A DNA stretch of 64,000 bases from Paenibacillus taiwanensis DSM 18679 (GCF_000425125.1 NZ_KE384309.1:229655-293654), one strand, 5' to 3'; positions 28,306-36,320 are shown, numbered from the stretch's first letter. The notes: a model not told the origin generated them from the letters alone. Made by a program: numbers and translations.

Positions 28306-29700
28306 ATGGCTAATCTTCGACGAACAACTCGCATCAACACAAATCCAAAGCTGAGGGCGGTCAAGCGTCAAGCAAAGGGCTTTAGACGCAAGCCCGTGCA
28401 TGAAAGGCGGGTGCACTATGATCGAGGATTTGCATATGGATACGCTGAAGGGCTTCGTAATGGCCAAGAGCAGTACGGAGCCCGTTTAGAAGGCACGAGC
28501 ATTATTATTCCGAATTTTAATAAGTTAGATCTCCTCAAGCAATGTATCTCCAGCATTCAGGCGTACACGCCCACTCCACATGAAATTATCGTTGTTGACA
28601 ACGCGTCAACGGACGGTGCCGCTTCTTACCTCGATTCAATGGCAGGAAAGCTTCGATACTATGTTCACGAGAGCAACAAAGGATTTGCCGGCGCGGTTAA
28701 TACAGGGTTGATGATGGCCAAAGGGCAGACGATATGTGTGTTAAACAATGATATCGTTGTGACACCCAATTGGCTAAGTAATTTGCTGTTATGTCTAAAC
28801 AGTGATCCGAATATCGGCATTGTTGGACCTGTAACGAACTATATTAGCGGTGAGCAACAAATCGAGGTACCCTATACTCGTGTCGATGATATGCAATCAT
28901 TTGCAGCCAAATATAACGTCTCAAATCCGGAAAAATGGCAGTATACAGATCGCATTGTAGGTTTTTGTTTTTTGTTTAGTCGTACATTTTTTGATACAAA
29001 TGGCTACTTCGATGAAGGTTTTGAGATCGGTAACTTTGAAGATGAGGATTACGTTGTACGAGCGCTCATAAATGGCCGCAAGCTCGTGGTGGCAAGAGAT
29101 ACATTCATTCATCACTACGGTAGTCAGAGTATGAGGGCGCTCGGTGACCAATTCCAGGTTGTAAATGATAAGAACGCTGCATTTTTTAGCGCAAAGTGGG
29201 CTGATCCCCACAATTGGGTTCGAAAAATGCAACCGCGCATATATGACGGACAAGGAAGTGTTGTTCAACATTTTAGATCCCAATCATTTTATCCATCGCA
29301 TGTGGCGGTAACTGGACTTAGCGAGACGGTATATTGGGTGGAACAAGGGGCAAAGCATCCGCTGCGAGGACATGTAGGTATACCTGTAGTAAAAGTGTCG
29401 CAAGTTGATTTGCTTGGTTGGCCTACAGGAAATGTGATGGATGCCTCAGTTGCAGAGGCGAAGTGGCATGAACGGCTGGCGGCCGACGGCACGATTCCTG
29501 ATGGCGGGATGTTTACAACCGAGACAGGCAGATGGTACCAGCGGCAAGGCGATACGTACCGTGAGGTCGTAAGCGGACATGCGCTGAATCGCTGGCAGCT
29601 TGAAGGTCGATTATCGTATCGAACAGAGAGCGAACGTTTGCAGCTTCATGAAGGCATCCCGATTATCGCTGCTCCTGTTATTCATGCGTATCATATTTAA
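28306..29700 (+). CDS. GT2 glycosyltransferase with tag and unknown C-terminal domain
   Basis: A 464-residue protein. Residues 5-40 are basic (KRQAKGFRRKPVHERR), residues 38-58 carry the aromatic/Gly segment YDRGFAYGYAEGLRNG, and residues 64-300 form a GT-A domain (SIIIPNFNKLDLLKQC, VVDNASTDG, CVLNNDIVV, NFEDEDYVVRAL). The C-terminal 150 residues (VYWVEQGAKHPLRG, VVKVSQVDLLGWPTG) are a separate domain that I cannot name. The catalytic core is closely related to the 24688 enzyme. GGAGGTG lies 8 bases before the ATG. Confidence 0.83.
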   Translation: MANLRRTTRINTNPKLRAVKRQAKGFRRKPVHERRVHYDRGFAYGYAEGLRNGQEQYGARLEGTSIIIPNFNKLDLLKQCISSIQAYTPTPHEIIVVDNASTDGAASYLDSMAGKLRYYVHESNKGFAGAVNTGLMMAKGQTICVLNNDIVVTPNWLSNLLLCLNSDPNIGIVGPVTNYISGEQQIEVPYTRVDDMQSFAAKYNVSNPEKWQYTDRIVGFCFLFSRTFFDTNGYFDEGFEIGNFEDEDYVVRALINGRKLVVARDTFIHHYGSQSMRALGDQFQVVNDKNAAFFSAKWADPHNWVRKMQPRIYDGQGSVVQHFRSQSFYPSHVAVTGLSETVYWVEQGAKHPLRGHVGIPVVKVSQVDLLGWPTGNVMDASVAEAKWHERLAADGTIPDGGMFTTETGRWYQRQGDTYREVVSGHALNRWQLEGRLSYRTESERLQLHEGIPIIAAPVIHAYHI

Positions 29701-29706
29701 AGTGAA

Positions 29707-29745
29707 GAAGCATGCCGGTGTCTGTTTGCTAGGTATGCTTCTTTG
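29707..29745 (+). terminator. Terminator closing the first glycosyltransferase operon
   Basis: GAAGCATGCC pairs with GGTATGCTTC (one G-U) and is followed by a short TTTG tract, seven bases after the glycosyltransferase stop. Confidence 0.65.
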
Positions 29746-29925
29746 TGATGAAATGAGGAAATTGTGAGGCAGGTGCTGCTGTTGCGCGGAATTGGGCGAA
29801 TTATCCATATACGAAGACGCATCCAACCGCATATGTTGTAGATAAGGTAGTTCCGACAATATAGGTGTTCTAGTGACTGGACTAGTGTCCTAAACGACTG
29901 ACTCGGAAGGAAAGGAGTGACAGAC

Positions 29926-30246
29926 GTGCACCCTATTAACAATGAGTCTGTTCATCAAGCGGTTAATGAAACGATACAACATTTGTCCCATACGCAACAG
30001 CAACTGGCGCGTGTTCTGGATGCGGAACGTCATGTAGCCGTTCGTAATGCACAGGCTGTTCATGTCATGCCCGATACACAAGTATTATTGGAGGGGGCAA
30101 AAGGCATTAAAGAGCAATCGATGGCATTATCCCGCAATTTGATTGCCTATTTAAATGGAATTGCAGATTTGGAGCATGCTCTTACAGACCAGTTGGAGCA
30201 AATTATGATTGAGCTGCAAAATGAGAATGAACAAGGAGAGGTATGA
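29926..30246 (+). CDS. Small helical protein 1 of the spore island
   Basis: A 106-residue protein, almost entirely helical and rich in Gln, Glu, Ala and Leu (VNETIQHLSHTQQQLARVLD, then IKEQSMALSRNLIAYLNGI). I do not recognise a family. No signal peptide or membrane segment is visible. GTG 29926 has AAAGGAG 8 bases upstream. It shares the pattern Q-x(1-3)-LAR inside an amphipathic helix with the next two genes, which suggests three diverged paralogues. Structural or adaptor role in the coat is a guess. Confidence 0.65.
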   Translation: MHPINNESVHQAVNETIQHLSHTQQQLARVLDAERHVAVRNAQAVHVMPDTQVLLEGAKGIKEQSMALSRNLIAYLNGIADLEHALTDQLEQIMIELQNENEQGEV

Positions 30247-30313
30247 GTCGTTCTCTTTATTAAACAGGCAGCCGTATATTCGGTGTTTCAATGAGGTGAG
30301 GAGGGATTGACGG

Positions 30314-30658
30314 GTGAATCGGGAACGTGCGATGACAAAAATGCTGGAAGCGATGGCTGACATGCAGTGGAGCATATCGATGATTCTCGAAGCAAAAGCA
30401 ATGGAAGCCGAGAAATCCCGCAATTGGATGCTGAATCACTTCACTCACCAAGCAACAGCAACACCTCATGAACAGATAGATGAAGCTCTTGAAATTCATG
30501 ATCAAGTCATCGAAGTGTTAGATGGACTAACGAAGCTGCAGCAGAGCTTGGCTCGAAATATGAAGACGATATTTAATCGTGCGGGTAGTGGAGGACACGG
30601 AGAGGGCATTGCCGACGGAGCGTTTGGAGATTTCGAACTTGGAGATAAGCTGCCATGA
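30314..30658 (+). CDS. Small helical protein 2 of the spore island
   Basis: A 114-residue helical protein of unknown function: a methionine-rich first half (MTKMLEAMADMQWSISMILE), a second helix with KLQQSLARNMKTIF, and a Gly/Asp-rich tail. GTG 30314 has AGGAGGG 8 bases upstream. The stop overlaps the next ATG (ATGA), so genes 2 and 3 are translationally coupled. Its QQSLAR core resembles the preceding and following small proteins. Confidence 0.62.
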   Translation: MNRERAMTKMLEAMADMQWSISMILEAKAMEAEKSRNWMLNHFTHQATATPHEQIDEALEIHDQVIEVLDGLTKLQQSLARNMKTIFNRAGSGGHGEGIADGAFGDFELGDKLP

Positions 30659-31032
30659 AAATGAACATAAAGCAAGCCACTCCAGAAAACGATACGGCGT
30701 ATCCTTTAACGTTTATCACACAGCATGATCGTGAAAATGAAGCCAAGATTGGGATGGTTGAAGCGATAACTAGAAGCCAGCTTGCATTGGCTCGACTGCT
30801 TGAGCAATTGGCGGATGTGTCTGGACATTCAGAGGTACAAATCAAATTAATGTACGATAACATTCATTTGCTGTCCCAGCATCAGCATGCTTTATGTCAT
30901 ATGGTGACTGGTTGGCGGCGGCGCAGCTTAAAGAAGGGAAATCCTGCAATACCTTGGCTAAATCCAGTTTGCCATGTTGAAATAGATGACCAAAAGGGAG
31001 CACAGGAGGAGAAGCGTATTGAAGCCAAATAA
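30655..31032 (+). CDS. Small helical protein 3 of the spore island
   Basis: A 125-residue protein of unknown function with a central amphipathic helix (AITRSQLALARLLEQLADV), a His-rich helix (LLSQHQHALCHM), and a basic WRRRSLKKGN segment before an acidic end. It overlaps the previous gene by 4 bases and the next by 14. The segment SQLALARLLEQL parallels QQQLAR and QQSLAR in the two preceding proteins. Confidence 0.62.
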   Translation: MKMNIKQATPENDTAYPLTFITQHDRENEAKIGMVEAITRSQLALARLLEQLADVSGHSEVQIKLMYDNIHLLSQHQHALCHMVTGWRRRSLKKGNPAIPWLNPVCHVEIDDQKGAQEEKRIEAK

Positions 31033-31309
31033 CCGCAGCCGAAAGCGTAAGTCCGCTTCGAAGAGAACGAGAAGTAAGCGCAGCAAAGTAGCGACAAGTC
31101 GCTTGCGCGTCAGGCGAGCAGGGAAGCACCGATTCATTAAGCGTAAGGGGGCAATGAAGGCCAGACGTAAGCGAAACAGAAGAAGAACAGGGGCATCAGG
31201 GAACGGTTTTAAACAAGGCTATGACGCAGCTTACAACGAAGGCTTTAATAGTGGTTTTGCCAAAGGATATGAGGATGGACACCAGCTTGCTTATGCGGGG
31301 CAGGTATAA
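31019..31309 (+). CDS. Stand-alone basic/Gly-Tyr tag protein
   Basis: A 96-residue protein with no other domain. Residues 1-57 are nearly half Arg or Lys (RSRKRKSASKRTRSKRSK, KARRKRNRRR); residues 62-93 repeat Gly-aromatic about every four to five residues (GFKQGYDAAYNEGF, SGFAKGYEDG). These are the same two segments found at the N-termini of glycosyltransferases at 27184, 28306 and 31576. TTG 31019 has AGGAGGA 7-8 bases upstream and lies inside the end of the previous gene. Basic coat proteins such as CotG-type proteins are a loose analogy. Probable role: coat structural component or tag-interaction partner (inference). Confidence 0.72.
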   Translation: MKPNNRSRKRKSASKRTRSKRSKVATSRLRVRRAGKHRFIKRKGAMKARRKRNRRRTGASGNGFKQGYDAAYNEGFNSGFAKGYEDGHQLAYAGQV

Positions 31310-31317
31310 TGGGAAAG

Positions 31318-31356
31318 CAGCCTGATAGATGCCTCGTGCGATATCAGGCTGTTTTT
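31318..31356 (+). terminator. Strong intrinsic terminator
   Basis: CAGCCTGATA/TATCAGGCTG is a perfect 10-bp stem followed by TTTTTG. It closes the operon of small genes. Confidence 0.9.
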
Positions 31357-31575
31357 GTTGTTTAGGCTGCAAGGAAGGCGGCAGCCTTATTTCGATCGTT
31401 ATCGACAGAAGTCCAGAAGACAGTTGTGCTAGCGGCATATAGTGAGATGACGGCACACATGATATGGCACCTGCTGTAAATCGTCATGCGTTCTGCTCAA
31501 GATTCGTACAGGCGGGTGTCATTGATGTAAAGCTTCGCCCTTCGCGATTAACAGTAACAACAAAGGAGTGATGAG

Positions 31576-32718
31576 ATGCCCGGTTCACGCTCACGAAGGA
31601 AATCATATCGACATAGACGCATGAGAACGACAACTGTTGCTCGCAGGCGTGGACGATTACGCGGTCTGCATGAAGGATACCAAGATGGATACCTTCGTGG
31701 CCGTGCAGATATGCTGGTGAAGACGATACGCCCGCAAATTCCTCATCGACCTATACATGTCATGTATGTTACATCAGGCAAAGGATTCCCGTACGCCCCC
31801 ATTGATGATGCGTTAATCAGCACGCTTCAGGAGATAGTGGGGAAGGTGACGGTCATCGGGCCAAAAGATGCCGTTGCTGCCTCGGCCGCCTCTTTACGGC
31901 CGGACGTTGTTATCGCCTTGGATGGCATGGAGCTGCCTATCAGCCAACTGGACGAACTGCGGGCAGCAGGTATTCGCACAGCCGTATGGCTAACGGATGA
32001 CCCGTATTATACAGACATGATGTCTGCTATCGTGCCGCATTATAGCGATGTGTTTACGTTAGAAATTAACAGCGTTAGCTATTATCAATCGATAGGCTGT
32101 TCAAACGTTTATTACTTGCCGTTTGCGGTGTATCCAGGCCATTTTTTACCGATGACAACACCTACGCCAGGCCGCCGTGATGTTTGTTTCATCGGCTCAG
32201 CCTATTGGAACAGAGTACATTTTTTCGAATCGATTATGGATCGGATGATGCAATATAATGCCTACTTTTCGGGCCTCTGGTGGGATCGCCTGCCACGGTT
32301 TAGCACCTATACGGGTAAGATTGATCTTGGTCGGTGGATGACGCCGGAAGAAACGGCTGATATGTATAACAGGACCAAAATCGTCATCAACATGCACAGA
32401 TCACACGATGACGAGACGGTGAACAGCAATTCCAGTCAAATTATTGCTTCTTCCCCGAACCCACGGACGTTTGAGATTGCTTGTTGTGGCACCCTGCAAT
32501 TAACGGACGTTCGCAGTGATTTAGCGAGCTTTTATATCCCGGGTGTTGAGATTGAGACTTATCACTCACCAGATGAACTGCTGGCAAAAATGGAGCATTA
32601 TTTGCATCATGAAGAACAACGGCGTGAAATTGCGCTGCGCGGGCTTGAAAGAACGCTGCGTGAGCATACGTATGCGAATCGGATGAATCAGCTTTTAGGT
32701 ACTCTTTTTGGCTATTGA
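31576..32718 (+). CDS. CgeB-like glycosyltransferase with basic/Gly-Tyr N-terminal tag
   Basis: A 380-residue protein. Residues 1-28 are Arg-rich (RSRRKSYRHRRMR and ARRRGRLRG), residues 30-46 are the tag motif GLHEGYQDGYLRGRADM, and the rest is a GT-B protein of the CgeB type: PIHVMYVTSGKGFPYAP, AVWLTDDPYY, VCFIGSAYWNR, INMHRSHDDETVNSNSS and PRTFEIACCGTLQLTD. Bacillus CgeB is a late-sporulation protein that affects the outermost spore layer. AAAGGAG is 7 bases before the ATG. It is monocistronic between two terminators; I found no convincing SigK match in the 219-base upstream gap. Confidence 0.85.
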   Translation: MPGSRSRRKSYRHRRMRTTTVARRRGRLRGLHEGYQDGYLRGRADMLVKTIRPQIPHRPIHVMYVTSGKGFPYAPIDDALISTLQEIVGKVTVIGPKDAVAASAASLRPDVVIALDGMELPISQLDELRAAGIRTAVWLTDDPYYTDMMSAIVPHYSDVFTLEINSVSYYQSIGCSNVYYLPFAVYPGHFLPMTTPTPGRRDVCFIGSAYWNRVHFFESIMDRMMQYNAYFSGLWWDRLPRFSTYTGKIDLGRWMTPEETADMYNRTKIVINMHRSHDDETVNSNSSQIIASSPNPRTFEIACCGTLQLTDVRSDLASFYIPGVEIETYHSPDELLAKMEHYLHHEEQRREIALRGLERTLREHTYANRMNQLLGTLFGY

Positions 32719-32751
32719 TGCGTAACAAAAAGCTAAAAAACGACAAAAGAT

Positions 32752-32785
32752 AGCCGCTTGAACGTACTCTTTTCAGGCGGCTTTT
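32752..32785 (+). terminator. Intrinsic terminator after CgeB-like gene
   Basis: AGCCGCTTGAA pairs with TTCAGGCGGCT (one G-U), followed by TTTTG. Confidence 0.75.
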
Positions 32786-33164
32786 GTGTGTATGCAGCAC
32801 GAACTATGTGTAGAGGCATCGTAGTCTAACATTCGGTTTTTTCGTATGATGCGTAGACGTATCGTAGCCTGCGATCCGTTGCAAATGGAAGCTTGAAATG
32901 AAAACTAGCATTAGAGAAAAAGGGCCACAAATTATGCCAAGAAAGCGATTAAATCAATGTTGTTATCGAAATTACTTTAAAATGCTACTGTTATCCAATC
33001 GAATGAAGATAATTAAAGGTATGACGAGTAAATGATAGGATTTGCGAAGATTGATTAGGATTACATCCAGCAATTGGTCGTGCTTGGAACAATATGAACG
33101 TTCCAATTGATTTACATACATACATAAAAAGGCGTAAGATTCAGTTCATCGACGACAACAACAT
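32786..33164. other. Non-coding gap before the first riboswitch
   Basis: No gene is supported in these 379 bases. They hold an inverted repeat TTGGAAC-N9-GTTCCAA (33084-33106), about 70 bases before the riboswitch, that could be an operator, and an AT-rich stretch that may contain the promoter. No clear -35/-10 pair could be fixed. Confidence 0.4.
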
Positions 33165-33400
33165 CCGTTGCGTCTTCATCGCTGAGTTCCGCCAGAAGGT
33201 GGGAGCGGGGGAACCATAATGAGAAGGCAAATCAGTCATAACAGCCGATTAGGGCTAAATGAGATGATTGGCGTTCAGGGGGTGAATCTGGTCAGGGTGA
33301 TATCCATACGCATGATGTGGGTGGTCACTTTGTACCAGTAGGGCGACTCTTCGATTCCGAACCCGACAGCTAACCTCGTAAGCGTCCGAGGAGAGGCGCG
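33165..33400 (+). ncRNA. c-di-AMP (ydaO/yuaA) riboswitch, copy 1
   Basis: The conserved blocks of the ydaO class occur in order: ATCGCTGAGTTCC, GGGAGCGGGGGAACCA, GGGGGTGAATC, CCAGTAGGGCGACTC, and CCGACAGCTAACCTCGTAAGC. Helices between the blocks are longer than in copy 2. It precedes the small RCK-like gene at 33474. No clear terminator with a T tract lies between aptamer and gene, so control may be translational or use an atypical platform. Members of this class usually repress K+ uptake or cell-wall genes when c-di-AMP is abundant. Confidence 0.88.
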
Positions 33401-33473
33401 CTACATTGCTTTGCGCTACAGACCAACCTCTACCCGAATGATAATAGTAACGGACTTCAGGAGGTATGGTGAA

Positions 33474-33917
33474 ATGCAAGACACGGACCGAATCGTGACC
33501 GTATTCGCTCCGAACACGATGGGGGCTGACTTTGTTCGCCAACTGCGCGGCGCAGGCTTGCCAGTGGCAGCCATCAGTAACAATGTGAGATGTTCGGCAA
33601 AAATGGAGAAGCTTGGTGTCAAGCACATTTGGCAAGTAAACACATCTCGGACCAAAGCAGCCGAGATCCCGTTATTTCCCGTTGGGCGTATATACGTCTT
33701 CGAGCAAAGCTTTGCACTGACTTGTCGTCTGTTGCAGCAATGCCGAGCATGGACGTATGACCCGATTACGGTAATAACGAAGCAGCATTATCCACGTTCC
33801 ATTTACCGCCTGTTAGGAGCGGATATGGTCGTGTACACGCAGTCGGATCAAGTATCCTTTCTGCTGACTGAATTGATTTACAGCGAGCAGCGTTCAACTG
33901 TGCAGCTTCACCAGTGA
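33474..33917 (+). CDS. Small RCK/TrkA-N-like protein under riboswitch control
   Basis: A 147-residue protein. Alternating strands and helices (IVTVFAPNTMGADFVRQLRGAG, PVAAISNN, GVKHIWQVNT, IYVFEQSF, ITVITKQHYPRSIYRLLGADMVVY) resemble the Rossmann-type RCK-N domain that gates K+ transporters, and the final GADMVVYTQ resembles the end of that domain. The glycine-rich GxGxxG loop is missing, so NAD binding is doubtful and the family call is tentative. AGGAGG lies 9-11 bases before ATG 33474; the open frame upstream belongs to the riboswitch. It is flanked by two c-di-AMP riboswitches and followed by kdp genes. Confidence 0.55.
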   Translation: MQDTDRIVTVFAPNTMGADFVRQLRGAGLPVAAISNNVRCSAKMEKLGVKHIWQVNTSRTKAAEIPLFPVGRIYVFEQSFALTCRLLQQCRAWTYDPITVITKQHYPRSIYRLLGADMVVYTQSDQVSFLLTELIYSEQRSTVQLHQ

Positions 33918-33979
33918 CTGATGTAACACATTCTGGTGTCGTGCTAGCAGTTCGAACAGCTCGACTAATTGATAAGCTT

Positions 33980-34165
33980 TGGGCAATGCTCATCGCTGAA
34001 TCCCTGAGAAGGGAACGGGGGACCCAATGTTAGAGCACAGTGCTTCGAAAGTGGAGAAGCTGCTGTGCGAGGGGTGAATCTTGGCCATTGGCCAGTAGGG
34101 CGACTCATGCGCCCGAATCCGTCAGCTAACCTCGTAAGCGTCCATAGAGGCAGCCTTATTTCGTT
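33980..34165 (+). ncRNA. c-di-AMP (ydaO/yuaA) riboswitch, copy 2, kdp leader
   Basis: A near-consensus ydaO aptamer: ATCGCTGAATCCC, GGGAACGGGGGACCCA, GGGGTGAATC, GGCCAGTAGGGCGACTC, CCCGAATCCGTCAGCTAACC and TCGTAAGCGTCC. It is followed 40 bases later by a strong intrinsic terminator and then by the kdp genes, the layout of a transcriptional OFF switch. High c-di-AMP would stop Kdp potassium-pump synthesis. Confidence 0.95.
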
Positions 34166-34207
34166 GTGGAGATTCGCAGCTTGCGTTTTATTTAGCTGCG
34201 TGTTAAG

Positions 34208-34247
34208 AAGCCGCACGGAAAGGGATCCTCTTTCCGTGCGGCTTTTT
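34208..34247 (+). terminator. Riboswitch expression-platform terminator
   Basis: A perfect 15-bp stem AAGCCGCACGGAAAG/CTTTCCGTGCGGCTT with loop GGATCCT, then TTTG. It lies between riboswitch copy 2 and the first kdp open frame, so it probably ends the leader transcript when ligand is bound. I could not identify the antiterminator pairing by eye. Confidence 0.9.
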
Positions 34248-34337
34248 GTGTTGTCTGCTAACATGCTGCAAGGTAAAGCACCGTCTCTGAAGGGTGAGCA
34301 CATCTTTGCGCCAAAGGCTCAAAGGAGGAGTTGGCAT

Positions 34338-34430
34338 ATGTTCGATGTCATTATGTTTGTATTAATTGTATTGTTAGGCGTCGTAACGTATGGGGTACTG
34401 TCCTGGTGCTCCACAGAAGTTGATCATTAA
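34338..34430 (+). CDS. 30-residue single-pass membrane peptide at head of kdp operon
   Basis: MFDVIMFVLIVLLGVVTYGV followed by a short polar end (LSWCSTEVDH) is one membrane helix. AAAGGAGGAG lies about 8 bases before the ATG, a near-perfect Shine-Dalgarno. It is distinct from KdpF, which follows 60 bases later. I do not know its role; stabilising KdpABC, as KdpF does, is a reasonable guess. Confidence 0.7.
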   Translation: MFDVIMFVLIVLLGVVTYGVLSWCSTEVDH

Positions 34431-34489
34431 TCATGACCAACGTCATGAACATCGCATGGGTTGACTCGTGCATATAGAGGTGAACAAAG

Positions 34490-34570
34490 ATGATAATCGT
34501 GCTTGGCGTACTGGTAGCGGCACTGTTTCTCTATCTGGGATACGCGCTTGTAAAGCCAGAGAAATTCTAG
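34490..34570 (+). CDS. kdpF: KdpF, small subunit of the K+-transporting ATPase
   Basis: A 26-residue membrane peptide: MIIVLGVLVAALFLYLGYAL then VKPEKF. Length, single helix, the LGYALV core and position before kdpA match KdpF, which stabilises the KdpABC complex. AGAGGTGA precedes the ATG by 7 bases. Confidence 0.88.
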   Translation: MIIVLGVLVAALFLYLGYALVKPEKF

Positions 34571-34613
34571 GGATATGACTTCCGGGTAAATAGTTGAAAG
34601 GTGGAACACAAAA

Positions 34614-36290
34614 ATGACAGGTTTAGGTTGGTTGTCTATTGGCATTACATTACTTATTGTACTGGCGTTGGCGCGTCCGGTCGGCATATATTTATCGCGT
34701 GTATTCGACAGTGGCGGCAAGCCGCTGCCGTTGGATCGAGTGCTTGGACCGATTGACAAAGGTTTATTCAAATTGTTCGGCATCCGAGAGACGAATCAGA
34801 GTTGGAAAGCCTATGCAGGGTCTTTGGTGTTAAGCAACGTGGTCATGATTGTGATCACCTATACGATATTCCGGCTGCAAGGGGTTCTGCCGCTGAATCC
34901 GAGCGGCATTGCAGGAATGGAACCTTCGGTTGCGTTTAATACAGCGATCAGCTTTATGACAAATACGAATTTACAGCATTACAGCGGAGAAACAGGATTA
35001 TCCTATCTCTCCCAAATGATAGCCATTATATTTTTGATGTTTACCGCTCCAGCAACTGGACTGGCCATCGTATTTGCTTTTATGAGAGGTCTGGCAGGCA
35101 AGCCGCTTGGCAACTTCTTTGTGGATCTCGTACGCTCGATTACGCGTGTCCTGCTTCCGATTGCGGTAGTCGCAGGCATTATGTTCGTTGCGATGGGTGT
35201 TCCGCAGACACTGAGCCCGACGGAGACGGTTACGACGGTACAAGGTGCAGAGCAGCAGATCGCTCGAGGTCCTGTCGCTTCGTTATTGTCCATTAAGGAA
35301 TTGGGGAACAACGGGGGGGGATTCTTTGGCCCGAACTCGGCGCATCCATTTGAAAATCCAAATGCGCTTAGCAATACATTGCAAATGATTTTGATGATGC
35401 TGGTTACCACTTCCTTGCCGTTTGCATATGGAAAAATGGTCGGAAATGCAAAGCAAGGCAGAGTATTGTTTGTAGCCATGTCTATTATGTTTATTACGAT
35501 GCTAGGCCTCTCTCTTACATCTGAGCTTGCGGGTAACCCGATGATGCATCAGCTTGGCATAAACGGCCCGAGCATGGAAGGCAAAGAACAGCGGCTTGGC
35601 ATGGTGCAATCGTCTTTATATTCCGTTGTCACAACAGCTTCCGAGACCGGGGGGGTTGCGACCATGCATGATACGCTTACACCGCTCGGTGGACTTATAC
35701 CGATGGCTAACATGATGCTGAATACGGTGTTTGGCGGTATCGGTGTCGGATTCGTAAACGTGCTGATGTACGCTATGATTGCCGTATTTTTGTCCGGCCT
35801 CATGGTTGGGCGCACACCGGAGTTTCTGGGACGCAAGCTTGAAAGTCGGGAGATGAAGCTAATCGCGGTCACATTGATCGTCCATCCGCTGCTCATTCTT
35901 GTACCGACTGCAATTGCACTTATTGCTTATCCTGAGACGATATCGAATCCAGGCTATCATGGTCTGTCACAAGCTTTGTATGAATTTACATCGTCTGCTG
36001 CCAACAACGGCTCTGGCTTCGAAGGACTTGGCGATAACACGTTGTTCTGGAACATTGCCACAGGGTTTGTAATGTTCTTTGGCCGTTATATTTCGATGAT
36101 TACGCTGCTCGCTGTCGCTGGATCTATGGCCAGCAAACGTCCTGTCCCTGCAACAAGCGGCACATTCAGAACCAATACCGCGATGTTTGGGGCGATATTC
36201 GTCGGAACGGTTCTTATCGTAGGGGCATTAACGTTCTTCCCGGTCATTGTACTTGGACCTGTGGCGGAGCATCTAACGTTGTGGAAATAA
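34614..36290 (+). CDS. kdpA: KdpA, K+-binding channel-like subunit
   Basis: A 558-residue polytopic membrane protein of the usual length. Selectivity-filter-type loops are visible (SFMTNTNLQHYSGE, KELGNNGGGFFGPNSAHPFENP, TASETGGVATMHDTL, TSSAANNGSGFEGL). KdpA selects and passes K+ using energy from KdpB. AAAGGTGG precedes the ATG. It is in operon with kdpF upstream and kdpB 30 bases downstream. Confidence 0.97.
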   Translation: MTGLGWLSIGITLLIVLALARPVGIYLSRVFDSGGKPLPLDRVLGPIDKGLFKLFGIRETNQSWKAYAGSLVLSNVVMIVITYTIFRLQGVLPLNPSGIAGMEPSVAFNTAISFMTNTNLQHYSGETGLSYLSQMIAIIFLMFTAPATGLAIVFAFMRGLAGKPLGNFFVDLVRSITRVLLPIAVVAGIMFVAMGVPQTLSPTETVTTVQGAEQQIARGPVASLLSIKELGNNGGGFFGPNSAHPFENPNALSNTLQMILMMLVTTSLPFAYGKMVGNAKQGRVLFVAMSIMFITMLGLSLTSELAGNPMMHQLGINGPSMEGKEQRLGMVQSSLYSVVTTASETGGVATMHDTLTPLGGLIPMANMMLNTVFGGIGVGFVNVLMYAMIAVFLSGLMVGRTPEFLGRKLESREMKLIAVTLIVHPLLILVPTAIALIAYPETISNPGYHGLSQALYEFTSSAANNGSGFEGLGDNTLFWNIATGFVMFFGRYISMITLLAVAGSMASKRPVPATSGTFRTNTAMFGAIFVGTVLIVGALTFFPVIVLGPVAEHLTLWK

Positions 36291-36320
36291 TGTGTACGGC
36301 TTAAGAGGAGGAAGAAAAAC

